40,915 nt of DNA from CAZDQL01 sp964507325 (GTDB lineage: Bacteria; Planctomycetota; UBA1135; GCA-002686595): NCBI GenBank assembly GCA_964507325.1, contig CAZDQL010000057.1, forward strand, positions 1-40,915, written 5' to 3'. This document shows positions 14,694 to 23,086 of the stretch, in pieces (position 1 is the first letter of the stretch; every line of letters begins with the position of its first letter). The notes beneath the pieces are model-generated. The model worked only from the letters and a program-made list of their open reading frames with translations, did not search any database and was not told the DNA's origin. The position numbers and the translations under genes were made by a program.

Positions 14694-16901
14694 ATGGCAA
14701 GAGCAATGCTGTGGATCGGGGTCCTCGGCCTGGCGATCGGTGCCAGCGTGCAAGCGCAGGAGTCGGCACCGCAGGCTGCGGACCTGGAGGCTTTCGGCGA
14801 GCTGCCGGTTCGCTTCAACAGCCGGGTGACCACCTTCGAGCGCGTGGCTCGGAACGCGGTGCTGTACCTCAGCGGGCAGCCTGAGCTCCACACAGCGGAC
14901 GGTGAACTGCTCGATCCCGTTCGCTGGCTGCTGGACCTCGCCGCGGGCCGTCCGGAGGCTCTCGACGTTCCGATGCTCCGGGTCGAAGGGAGGGAACTGC
15001 ATCGCTTGGTGCTTCCCGGTGAGGAGCCCCGAGAGTTCAAGCTCATCCCCTTGTCCCATCTTCGGTCGAACTGGAATCGTCTCGTCGACGAATACCTTCG
15101 CGCCGGTCAGTTGCCAATCTCCGATCAGACGGAATTCCACAAGGCCCTGTTTCTCCTGATGAACTCCGGCTGGGCTCTCATCGGCCTCCAGGACTCCCTC
15201 AGGATCGCGGACAGTGAGGATTGGGAATCGACGGAAAGGACCCGGGAGTTCGACCGGAGTCGTGAGGATGCAACCGTGCCGCTCTGCGTTCCCCCGGAGG
15301 AGCTGGGAGACCCCTGGAGGACCCTCGGCAATGCCTCCCTGGAGGTGCTCCTTTCCGAGGTCGAGGAGCGCTCCGCCGGCCAGGTGGCGGGGGCCATCGT
15401 CGAGGTCGTTCGGGCCCACGCCGCCGGCGACCCCGTTGCGTTCAACGCGAAGCTGGTGGAGTATCGCAAGCAGCTCGAAGAGCTGAAGACCACCGCTTCG
15501 CCGCTCCGGTACGAGGTCCCGGCGGGCTGGATCGAACTAGGGGTCCCCAGGGTCCTCAAGGACTGGTTCTACGGCGACGCCGGGGCGCGGGGTTGCCGGA
15601 TCGCCGCCTTCGAGATCCGTCACGCGGACGAGAAGGCCTGGGTGAACCTGAACCACTTCCCGAACGGCGTCCCCGACCGGACCCGGCTCGTGAACCAGTG
15701 GAGACTGGAGCTCGGGCTTCCTCCGCTGACCGCCAGACAGGTCCGGAGCTCCGGGAGGGCGGTCTCAGTCGCCAGCCTCGAGGGTCGGGGAATGGAGTTC
15801 CGCACCCCGGCATCGCTGCCCCTGAAGAAGACCGCCACGGTCTCGGTGAGCCTCTCGCATCCGGCCGGGATGACCGAGTTCTCCCTCTACGGTTCGGCAG
15901 CGGCGGTTCGGGAGCATCGGGCGGAGTTCGACGCCTTCATCGCCTCCGTCCGGTTGGGCGGAGAGGAGTCTGTGAGAGCGTGGCTTGCCGCCGAGCCGGG
16001 AGTCGATGCACCGACCTTCCAGGGGTTGGGATTCCGGGCCGCCGTCGTGCCGGACGGCGCCCGGCTGTGGGTCTTCCGGACCACCTGCCGCGCCGACTGC
16101 GCGGCGAAGAGCGAGGATCGCCTTCTCGAGGTCGTCGGGGGGGCGAGCTTTCCGTTCTGGGGCCCAGCGGGGATCCGGTTGAAGCTGCCCGACGGCATGC
16201 GTGAGGTGGAGGGATTCGGCGCCACATTCACCCGGATCCACTTCGACGTGGGATTCGAGGGGCAAGAGCATCCCCATCAGATCGACGTGCAACCCATCGC
16301 TACCTGGGGACTGGACTGCGTCCCCCGCCTGGTGAACCTCTGGAGAACCTACCTGGGCCTCGATCCGGCCGCGGATTCGAAACTCCGCGAGATGTTCCGT
16401 CCGCTGGATCCGGAGGACGAGTCCGCCGGAGTGCTCGTTGCATTCGCCGGTCCCCCTTTCCCCGAGCGCGCACCTGCCGAATCCGCCGATCCCGAGATCG
16501 AGTACGACGTCCCGGCCGGCTGGCAGAGGGTCGAACCGGGCGTGATGAGTCTGGCCTCCCTCACTTTCGAGGAGGACGGCGAGATGCTCGATCTGGCGGT
16601 CATCCGTTTGGCCGGCACTGCGGGGGGCCTGCACGCCAACGTGAACCGGTTTCGTGCTCAGGTGGGGCTCGAGCCCCTGACCGAAGAGCAGATCGACCGG
16701 GACATCCGTCCCATCACGGTCCTGGGCAAGGTCGGTCAGCTCTACGAGGCGGTGGGAGAAGAACGCACCGTCGTGAGCGTGTACATTGCGGACAACGACG
16801 CAACCTGGTTCGTCCGTCTGAAGGGACCGAAGGGCCTCGCGGCAGGGCAGAGGACTGAGTTCGAGGAGTTCCTCGGCTCGCTCCGGTTCAAGGAGCGTTG
16901 A
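14694..16901 (+). CDS. Exported protein: CcsA-N-like domain followed by three repeats of an unnamed domain
   Basis: The product has 735 residues with a signal peptide (MARAMLWIGVLGLAIGASVQA). GGGAGG 6-8 bases before ATG 14694 fixes the start. Residues about 30-270 (LPVRFNSRVTTFERVARNAV; then PVRWLLDLAAGRPE; later FNAKLVEYRKQL) resemble the periplasmic N-terminal part of planctomycete cytochrome c assembly (CcsA/ResB-type) proteins. The membrane part with the heme-handling WWD segment is absent. Then come three copies of one domain, marked by LVNQWRLELGLPPL (about 332), LVNLWRTYLGLDP (about 545) and NVNRFRAQVGLEPL (about 648). The first and third are preceded by VPAGW. Its role is unknown; a periplasmic assembly or sensing function is a guess. 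The M28 gene follows 41 bases downstream. Confidence 0.8.
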   Translation: MARAMLWIGVLGLAIGASVQAQESAPQAADLEAFGELPVRFNSRVTTFERVARNAVLYLSGQPELHTADGELLDPVRWLLDLAAGRPEALDVPMLRVEGRELHRLVLPGEEPREFKLIPLSHLRSNWNRLVDEYLRAGQLPISDQTEFHKALFLLMNSGWALIGLQDSLRIADSEDWESTERTREFDRSREDATVPLCVPPEELGDPWRTLGNASLEVLLSEVEERSAGQVAGAIVEVVRAHAAGDPVAFNAKLVEYRKQLEELKTTASPLRYEVPAGWIELGVPRVLKDWFYGDAGARGCRIAAFEIRHADEKAWVNLNHFPNGVPDRTRLVNQWRLELGLPPLTARQVRSSGRAVSVASLEGRGMEFRTPASLPLKKTATVSVSLSHPAGMTEFSLYGSAAAVREHRAEFDAFIASVRLGGEESVRAWLAAEPGVDAPTFQGLGFRAAVVPDGARLWVFRTTCRADCAAKSEDRLLEVVGGASFPFWGPAGIRLKLPDGMREVEGFGATFTRIHFDVGFEGQEHPHQIDVQPIATWGLDCVPRLVNLWRTYLGLDPAADSKLREMFRPLDPEDESAGVLVAFAGPPFPERAPAESADPEIEYDVPAGWQRVEPGVMSLASLTFEEDGEMLDLAVIRLAGTAGGLHANVNRFRAQVGLEPLTEEQIDRDIRPITVLGKVGQLYEAVGEERTVVSVYIADNDATWFVRLKGPKGLAAGQRTEFEEFLGSLRFKER

Positions 16902-16927
16902 GCGGTCCAGCGACGATCCGCGCTCCA
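16898..16927 (+). repeat. Family A repeat overlapping a stop codon
   Basis: TGAGCGGTCCAGCGACGATCC matches the family A core GAGCCGGTCCAGCGACTC at 1656. The TGA stop of the preceding gene forms its first bases. The copy is partial. Confidence 0.5.
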
Positions 16928-16942
16928 GGGGAGGACCCACCC

Positions 16943-18606
16943 ATGACGGCCACGCACGTTTCCCTCACTCTTGCCTCTGCCTTGCTTGTTCTCGCGCCGT
17001 GCTGCGCCCCATCCTCGGCCGCGGACCGGAGCCAATCTGAGACCAAGACCACCGATTTCGAAGTCTTGCCGAAGGAGCTGGCGGAGCGCGCGATCGCTCT
17101 TCGGGAGCGTGCCGCCAGGGACTCGAAGGCCTACGAGCTCCTCGAGAGTCTCACCACGGAGGTCGGCCACCGCTTCAGCGGGTCGGCCAACGATCGCCGG
17201 GCGGTCGCGTGGGCGACGAAGAAGCTCGAGGAGCTGGGATTCGAGAACGTGCGGGCCGAGGAGGTGGTGGTTCCCTGTTGGGAGCGCGGTCTGGCCACCG
17301 GCGAGGTGACGGCGCCGGTGCGGGAACCCTTCCACCCGCTGGCCCTCGGGGGCAGCATCGCCACCCCTCCGGACGGTCTCGAGGCCGAGGTCGTCCAGGT
17401 GACCGATCTCGCGCAGCTGGCGGAGCTCGAGCGATCCCAAGTGGAGGGCAAGATCGTCTTCCTCACTCAACGCATGCCCCGCTCCAAGGACGGTCGNNNN
17501 NNNNNNNNNNNNNNNNNNNNNNNNNNNNNNNNNNNNNNNNNNNNNNNNNNNNNNNNNNNNNNNNNNNNNNNNNNNNNNNNNNNNNNNNNNNNNNNNTGGA
17601 GGGCAAGATCGTCTTCCTCACTCAACGCATGCCCCGCTCCAAGGACGGTCGGGGCTACGGCGAAGTGTCTCCGATCCGGCGGGACGGGGCGGCCCGCGGG
17701 GCGGAGAAGGGCGCGGTAGGGGTGCTCATCCGCTCGGTGACGACTTCGTCCGCGAATGTCGCTCACACGGGCATGACGCACTACGCAGAGGGCGTCCCCA
17801 AGGTCCCCGCCGCTTCACTCTCGAACCCCGAAGCCGACCGGCTGGAGGCCCTGATCGAGGAGTACGAGCGGGTGCGCTTCCGGCTCCGGCTCGGTTGCCG
17901 CTACCTGGAGAACACGCTATCCGCCAACGTCATTGGCGAGGTCCCGGGTCGCGAGCTCCCCGATGAGATCGTGCTCCTGGCCGCGCATCTCGATTCCTGG
18001 GACGTGGGTTCCGGCGCTCTCGACGACGGCGCAGGTTGCGCGATCATGATCGACGTGGCGCGGCAGCTCGGCCAGCTCGATCCCCGCCCGCGCCGCACGA
18101 TCCGGGTCTGGCTGGCCGCCAACGAGGAGTTCGGCCTGGAAGGGGCGTTGGCCTACGACGACCGCTACGCCGACACGATCGACAAGCACGTGCTGTGCGT
18201 GGAGTCCGACTTCGGAGCGGATCCCGTGTGGCTGATGAACTCGCGCGTTTCCCGCAAGGGACTGCCCGCGATACGAGACCTGGCCCGTCTACTGGGGCCT
18301 CTCGACATCGAGTACGGAGGAAACGAAACCCTGGGCGGGGCGGACTTCCTGCCGATGCTCCGCCATCGACTGCCGGTGCTCGAGATGCGCCACGATGCCA
18401 CTCGCTACTTCGATCACTACCACAGCGCGAACGACACCCTGGACAAGGTCGATCGCGAGAGCCTGGCTCGCAACGTGGCCGCCTACGCGGTCGTGGCGTT
18501 GATCGCGGGCGAGGTCGAGGGCGGTTTCGGCCGTCCGCCCAAGCTCCGTTTCCGGCTGCCGGCGCCCTTCGACCGCGCCATGGACGGGGAGTCCATCTAC
18601 CGCTAG
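16943..18606 (+). CDS. Secreted M28 family zinc aminopeptidase (split by assembly gap)
   Basis: ATG 16943 has GGGGAGGA about 10 bases upstream and begins a signal peptide (MTATHVSLTLASALLVLAPC), with a possible lipobox at LAPC. The gap at 17497-17596 and the 55-base duplicate 17597-17651 are artefacts. Removing bases 17497-17651 joins both parts in one frame and gives 502 residues. A PA-like insert (VEGKIVFLTQRMPR through ALIEEYERVRF) precedes the metallopeptidase domain. Likely zinc ligands are the His in LLAAHLDSWD, the Asp in GALDDGAG, Glu-Glu in ANEEFG, the Asp in VESDFGAD and the His in FDHYHSAND. It should trim N-terminal residues from peptides outside the cytoplasm. The URO-D-like gene starts 33 bases downstream. 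Confidence 0.92.
17442..17651. other. Artificial contig join: 100 N flanked by an exact 55-bp duplication
   Basis: Bases 17442-17496 and 17597-17651 are identical (both start TGGAGGGCAAGATCGTC and end AAGGACGGTCG). Exactly 100 N lie between them. An overlap of 55 bases is typical of two graph edges sharing a k-mer. Collapsing it restores the M28 reading frame at DGRGYGEV. Confidence 0.95.
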
Positions 18607-18639
18607 GGATTGACTCGAAACCCCTCCTCTGCCCTGTCC

Positions 18640-19707
18640 ATGAGCGACGACACCCTCTTCCAGCCCGACCACCGGCACTTCGATGCGGTGATGAACAACC
18701 GCCGGCCGGAGCGGCTGCCCCTCTACGAGCACATCATCGACCCGAGGATCATGGAGCAGGTCCTCGACGTGCCCTTCGCCGAGCTGGCGGGCGGGGGCCC
18801 GGCGGACGTGCGCGAGTTCCTGCGGCACTACTGCCGCTTCTTCCGGGAGATGACCTACGACGTCGTCTCCTTCGAGATCTGCGTCACCGACATCCTCCCC
18901 GGTCACGGCGCCCTCAGCGGCGGCGGTCCGGGTCCGATCCAGAGCCGCACGGACTTCGAAGCCTACGCGTGGGAGGAGCTGCCCGAGATCTACTGGCGGC
19001 ACGCGCAGACATGGTTCGAGATCCTGATCGAAGAGCTGCCGCCCGGAATGCTGGCAGTCGGTGGCGTCGGCAACGGGGTGTTCGAGATCAGCGAGGACCT
19101 GGTCGGTCTCGAGTACCTGCCTTTCGTGCAGGTCGACGACCCCGACCTCTACCGCGATCTGTTTCGCAGGATCGGGGACCTGCTCGAGTCGCTCTGGAAG
19201 CGCTTTCTCGAGCAGCATGCCGCGGCGTTCGCCGCCTGCCGCATCGGCGACGATCTCGGCTACAAGACTTCTCTGCTCACCAACCCGGCCACCGTCCGGG
19301 AGCGGATCGTGCCCGAGTACCGGCGGCTGATCGAGCTCGTCCACACCGCCGGCAAGCCCTTCCTGTGGCATTCCTGCGGGTGCATCTTCGCCGTGATGGA
19401 GGACTTCGTGGCAGCTGGGATCGACGCCAAGCACTCGAACGAGGACGCCGTCGCTCCCTTCTCGCGCTGGATCCAGGCCTACGGCGATCGCATCGGCCTG
19501 CTCGGCGGCTTCGACATGGAGTTCCTCTGCCACCGCGACCCCGCGGAGATCGCCTCGGGGGTCGAGCGTCTCGGCCGGGAGTATCGAGCAGCGGCCCGGG
19601 GGTACGCGCTGGGATCGGGCAACTCGATCCCCGACTACGTCCCCGTCGCGAACTACCTCGCCATGATCGAGGGAGCGCAGATGATTCGTGCCCGGGAGTC
19701 CGGCTGA
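18640..19707 (+). CDS. Uroporphyrinogen-decarboxylase (URO-D) family protein
   Basis: The 355-residue cytoplasmic product starts at ATG 18640 (MSDDTLFQPDHRHF). An in-frame TTG at 18610 is possible but adds only ten residues. The TIM-barrel signature is visible: NNRRPERLPLYEHIIDP at the start, KPFLWHSCGCIFAVMEDF, then AKHSNEDAVAPF and GFDMEFLC. Members of this wide family include HemE and corrinoid/methyltransferase enzymes. This one lacks the strict HemE features and has the HSCG motif seen in MtaA/methyltransferase-like proteins, so the substrate is open. It follows the M28 gene closely and is probably in the same transcript. Confidence 0.85.
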   Translation: MSDDTLFQPDHRHFDAVMNNRRPERLPLYEHIIDPRIMEQVLDVPFAELAGGGPADVREFLRHYCRFFREMTYDVVSFEICVTDILPGHGALSGGGPGPIQSRTDFEAYAWEELPEIYWRHAQTWFEILIEELPPGMLAVGGVGNGVFEISEDLVGLEYLPFVQVDDPDLYRDLFRRIGDLLESLWKRFLEQHAAAFAACRIGDDLGYKTSLLTNPATVRERIVPEYRRLIELVHTAGKPFLWHSCGCIFAVMEDFVAAGIDAKHSNEDAVAPFSRWIQAYGDRIGLLGGFDMEFLCHRDPAEIASGVERLGREYRAAARGYALGSGNSIPDYVPVANYLAMIEGAQMIRARESG

Positions 19708-19734
19708 GGGGATGCCGTCACTCTCCTTCTGGTA

Positions 19735-19753
19735 GCACTTCCTTCGAAGTTGC
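19735..19753. terminator. Possible stem-loop between convergent genes
   Basis: GCACTTC-CTTC-GAAGTTGC forms a 7-bp stem with one bulged T and a 4-nt loop in the 49-base gap between the URO-D and M24 stop codons. It has no T run, so termination by this element alone is uncertain. Confidence 0.3.
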
Positions 19754-19756
19754 TCG

Positions 19757-21022
19757 TCAAGCGAACGGTCGATCCAGGGCAGGGCTGGGGGTTGAGAAGT
19801 AGCGCGGGCCGTCTTCGGTGATGTAAATGCAGTCCTCCAACCTGATCCCAAACTCGCCGGGGAGGACCACCATCGGCTCGTTCGAGAAGCACATCCCCAC
19901 CTCCATCGGCCGGGTGTTCCCCTGCACCAGATTGACCCACTCGTGACCGTCCAACCCGATGCCGTGACCGGTCCGGTGCGGTAGCCCCGGGACCCGGTAC
20001 CCGGGGCCGAAACCGTAGTCGACGTAGACCTGGCGGGCTGCGGCGTCCACCTCTTCGCAGGGCACCCCGACACCGGCCTGCCCGAAGGCGGCGGACTGGG
20101 CCTTCTGCGCCAGATTCCACATCTCGCGCTGACGCTTCGTCGGCTCCCCGAACACGATCGTCCGGCTGATATCCGAGCGATAGCCTTCTATGCTGCAGCC
20201 GCCGTCCATCAGCAGAACGTCGCCCTCCTTCAGCTCGATGCGCTTCGTGCTGCCGTGAGGTTTCGCCGAAGCCTCGGCGATCTGAGCGGAGATCCCGCCG
20301 CTCGCTCCCAGCGCCGAGTGCGCCCGAGAGGAGATGGCTCGGATGTCGCTGCCTGTCATGCCCGGCTCGAGCATCGCCACCAGCGCCTTGTAGGCCTCGA
20401 TGGTGATGTCATTCGCCCTCTGCATCAGGGCCAGCTCGGCGTTGGACTTGATCACCCGGCACTCAACGGTCACCGGATTCGCGCTCACGTACTCCAGCTG
20501 GGGCGTCTCATGCCGGATCCCGTCGTACAGGAAGAAGCGCACTCGCTCCTCCATCCCCACCTTTCCGCGGCGCACACCGCGGTCGTTCAATGCCTGAGCC
20601 ACGCGCAGGTAGGGGCTCTCGTGCTCTTCCCAAGTCCGGACGTCTTCGTCGTGGCCGAGCAGTTCGCGCGCTCGGTCCTCCTCGAACGCAGGGCAGATCC
20701 AGGCCGGCTCCCCCTCGGCGGGAAGGATGACGGCGAACATCCGCTCGCTGTTCCACCAGCGCACGCCGGTGAAGTAGTACATGCCGGATCCGCCTTCGAG
20801 GAAGATGGCCCCGATTCCGTTCTCCGTCATCAACCGCCGCGCCTTGTCCACCCGCTGTGCACGCTCCTCGTCGGCGATGGGGATCACGTCACCGGTCATC
20901 GGTTCGAGCCCAGCGATGGGATCGAGGGGAGGAGACTGCTCGTTCCCGGGTGGAGTGCAACCGGAGGTCACAAGCGCGGTACCGGTCGACAGCTTCAAGA
21001 AATCTCTTCTATCCAGTGACAT
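19757..21022 (-). CDS. Exported M24 family Xaa-Pro peptidase
   Basis: The 421-residue product starts MSLDRRDFLKLSTGTALVTS, a Tat-like RRDFLK signal followed by a TSGC lipobox. The start at 21022 is preferred over the in-frame ATG at 21154, which would put 44 residues ahead of the signal and read through the promoter. An N-terminal creatinase-like domain is followed by the pita-bread domain, with likely metal ligands Asp in LLMDGGCS and GYRSDISR, His in HRTGHGIGLDGHEWV, and Glu in FSNEPMV and RLEDCIYITEDG. It should hydrolyse peptides with proline at the second position, or be a related prolidase. It is divergent from the GT87 gene. Confidence 0.91.
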   Translation of the reverse strand: MSLDRRDFLKLSTGTALVTSGCTPPGNEQSPPLDPIAGLEPMTGDVIPIADEERAQRVDKARRLMTENGIGAIFLEGGSGMYYFTGVRWWNSERMFAVILPAEGEPAWICPAFEEDRARELLGHDEDVRTWEEHESPYLRVAQALNDRGVRRGKVGMEERVRFFLYDGIRHETPQLEYVSANPVTVECRVIKSNAELALMQRANDITIEAYKALVAMLEPGMTGSDIRAISSRAHSALGASGGISAQIAEASAKPHGSTKRIELKEGDVLLMDGGCSIEGYRSDISRTIVFGEPTKRQREMWNLAQKAQSAAFGQAGVGVPCEEVDAAARQVYVDYGFGPGYRVPGLPHRTGHGIGLDGHEWVNLVQGNTRPMEVGMCFSNEPMVVLPGEFGIRLEDCIYITEDGPRYFSTPSPALDRPFA

Positions 21023-21059
21023 GAAGGCCTCGTCGTCTCGGTCGGGACGGAAGCGACCC

Positions 21060-21087
21060 AGTATAGGGGTGTTGCCTCTCCTGCCAA
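21060..21087 (-). promoter_or_regulatory. Sigma70-like promoter of the M24 gene
   Basis: On the minus strand, TTGGCA (21082-21087) and TATACT (21060-21065) are separated by 16 bases. The transcript would start near 21053, giving a leader of about 30 bases with GAGG ahead of the ATG. Confidence 0.55.
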
Positions 21088-21096
21088 CGCAGCATC

Positions 21097-21128
21097 CCCG
21101 TAGGGTCTGAATGGTCAGCCGACCGCAA
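21097..21128. repeat. Dispersed repeat block F
   Basis: CCGTAGGGTC, then TCAGCCGACCGCAA, matches 24606-24637 (TCGTAGGGTC, then TCAGCCGACTGCAA) at most positions over 32 bases. It lies in the divergent region between the M24 and GT87 genes. Confidence 0.4.
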
Positions 21129-21147
21129 ACCGGACTCTGACAGGCAA

Positions 21148-21176
21148 TTGTCACGAGCAGGCAAGGGCCGTACCTT
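21148..21176 (+). promoter_or_regulatory. Promoter of the GT87 gene, probably leaderless
   Basis: TTGTCA (21148-21153), 17 bases, then TACCTT (21171-21176) and six bases to the GTG start at 21183. There is no Shine-Dalgarno site, so the transcript may begin at the start codon. TGACA-GGCAAT-TGTCA (21138-21153) is an inverted repeat overlapping the -35 and could be an operator. Confidence 0.5.
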
Positions 21177-21182
21177 GACGCC

Positions 21183-22850
21183 GTGAGGCCTCGCTTCGAA
21201 AGGACCTTCCTCGCCTGGGCATGGTCGAGTCAGGTCGTGGCGATCCTCGCGCTCGCTCTGGCCGCCCTCGTGCAGGCACACACAGGGAGTTCGCTGGTCG
21301 CCGTGACTTGCGGGACGCCCGTCGCCATCGCCATCGCGCTGTTCGTGAGTCGATGGCTTTCCGATCGATCGGCGATCGGCTCCTCCGTCGTGCTCGTGAT
21401 CGGCGCTTCGATCGCGGTGGTCGGAAGCGATGGGTGGGTCGCGATTCTGATTCTCGCGGGGGTCGGGGGCGCCTGGCTCTCACGAATCCTCGCCGTCCGG
21501 TTTCCTCGCGATCTCGACGGCGCCCTGCGACGTCGCCGGGGCGTGGCTTCACTGACCGGCTTGGTCGCCGTGCTCGGCCTGGCGCAAGGCACGCGACTCG
21601 CCGTGTTCATGGGAGACCCCACGCAGGTCTGGGCGTCGTCCGCGCCCTTCGTAGCGCAATCCGCGGAGCACGAGTGCCTCAGCGCCTACCTCTACGCCGG
21701 GGAGCTCAGCGCTCGCGGTGTCGCCGACGTCTACGATCCGGCGCTCTATCCGTTCGAGGGAGAAGGAGGTCACGGAGACGGCAACGCCGAGAGCCAAGCA
21801 CCGGAGACGGTCGATACCGCCGTGGACGGGATGGAGGGCGCGATTCAGGACCCCTTTCTCTACCCGCCACCCTTCCTGCTCCTCCCACGAGCCGCGCTCG
21901 CGCTCTCGCACGACTACTCCCACCTGCGTCTCGGCGTCTTCGTCGCGAACTCACTCGTCTTCCTGATCGTCGGCCTCGCGCTGGTCTCCTGGATCGGCCG
22001 CCAGCACGGACTCGCCGCGGGCCTGCTCCTACCCCTGGTCTGGGGCAGCGTCCCGGTCCTGTTCAACTTCCAGTTCGGCCAGTTCCAGCTGATGGCGATC
22101 GCCCTGTCCGTGGGCGCCATGCTCGCATTCGAACGCGAGCGCTACGCATTCGGCGGATTCCTCCTGGCGGTCGCCGTTCTGGGCAAGGTCTTTCCTGGGA
22201 TCCTCGGACTGTGGCTGCTCTTCCGAGGGGCCTGGCGCGCGGCCGTCTGGACCTGCGCTTGGGGGCTCGCGCTGATCGCCCTGTCCTTCGTGGTCCTCGA
22301 ACCCGCGACCTTTGGCCACTTCCTCTTCGAGCAGATCCCCCGTCTGGCGAGCGGGGACATCCCGCCGTACTTCAAGGACTCGATCGGACGGATCGGAATC
22401 AACATCTCGGTGTACGGTCTGCCGTTCAAACTACAGACCCTCGGCTGGATCGGGAACGCCGAGGCGATAGCGGGGCCTCTCACCTGGAGCTTTGTGCTGG
22501 CTCTCGTCGCCCTCGCCTACCGGGGGGCGCGAGCCAAGGACCAGGACCGCCATTCGTGCGCTCTCATGTGGGTCGCCCTTCTGGCCCTGGCCTCCTTGCG
22601 CAGTCCCTACGTCCCCAGCGTCTACGGCTATGCGGGCGCGATCTGGCTGTTGAGTCTCCTCGCGCCCCGTGCCGCTGGCCGTGCGGTTTGCGTTGCCGTC
22701 GTCGTTCTGGCCTGGGGGCTTCTCGGTCCCCTACCCCCCAGCGATGACCCGGGCCTGCTCGTGGCAACGTCGCTCCTCGGTCCGCTCGTCTTCCTGCTGG
22801 TCGGCTTCCTGGCCCTGCGACCTCGACCGAGCGCTGCCCCGAGCGTCTGA
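21183..22850 (+). CDS. GT87-type (DUF2029) polyprenyl-phosphate mannosyltransferase-like membrane protein
   Basis: The product has 555 residues with a dozen or so hydrophobic helices (for example VVAILALALAALVQA and ALVSWIGRQHGLAAGLLLPL). GTG 21183 is the start because of its promoter geometry and the immediate membrane segment. Family hallmarks are DVYDPALYP, FNFQFGQFQL and LGKVFPGILGLWLLFRGAWR. Members take a sugar from a lipid-linked donor on the outer face of the membrane and build cell-envelope glycans. A loop after the first helices (about 185-220) is long and Gly/Glu-rich. It ends convergent with alkaline phosphatase. Confidence 0.85.
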   Translation: MRPRFERTFLAWAWSSQVVAILALALAALVQAHTGSSLVAVTCGTPVAIAIALFVSRWLSDRSAIGSSVVLVIGASIAVVGSDGWVAILILAGVGGAWLSRILAVRFPRDLDGALRRRRGVASLTGLVAVLGLAQGTRLAVFMGDPTQVWASSAPFVAQSAEHECLSAYLYAGELSARGVADVYDPALYPFEGEGGHGDGNAESQAPETVDTAVDGMEGAIQDPFLYPPPFLLLPRAALALSHDYSHLRLGVFVANSLVFLIVGLALVSWIGRQHGLAAGLLLPLVWGSVPVLFNFQFGQFQLMAIALSVGAMLAFERERYAFGGFLLAVAVLGKVFPGILGLWLLFRGAWRAAVWTCAWGLALIALSFVVLEPATFGHFLFEQIPRLASGDIPPYFKDSIGRIGINISVYGLPFKLQTLGWIGNAEAIAGPLTWSFVLALVALAYRGARAKDQDRHSCALMWVALLALASLRSPYVPSVYGYAGAIWLLSLLAPRAAGRAVCVAVVVLAWGLLGPLPPSDDPGLLVATSLLGPLVFLLVGFLALRPRPSAAPSV

Positions 22851-22910
22851 GGGGCCGCTGTGCCGCAGAGCACCGGGGGTTCGGATTCCCCCGCCTCCGC
22901 CGGCTTTCCC

Positions 22911-22962
22911 CTGAATCGGTCCAGCGACTTTCCGGAGGCCACCAGGAACCTATCGGGGATGG
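22911..22962 (+). repeat. Family A repeat, long form
   Basis: GAATCGGTCCAGCGACTTTC, then GGAGGCCACC and TCGGGGATGGC, match 1654-1705 over about 50 bases at roughly 80 percent. The copy begins 61 bases after the GT87 stop. Nothing else is recognised in the 236-base convergent gap. Confidence 0.75.
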
Positions 22963-23086
22963 CATTCTCGGTTGCTGCCACACAGGCGCGGATCTCGCAA
23001 CTGAGAACATCGGGGCCGCGGCCCGATGAACTGGTGGCCTCTTCAGTGGACCGCTACGACTACTTCCAGCGACCGATCTTCGGCGG

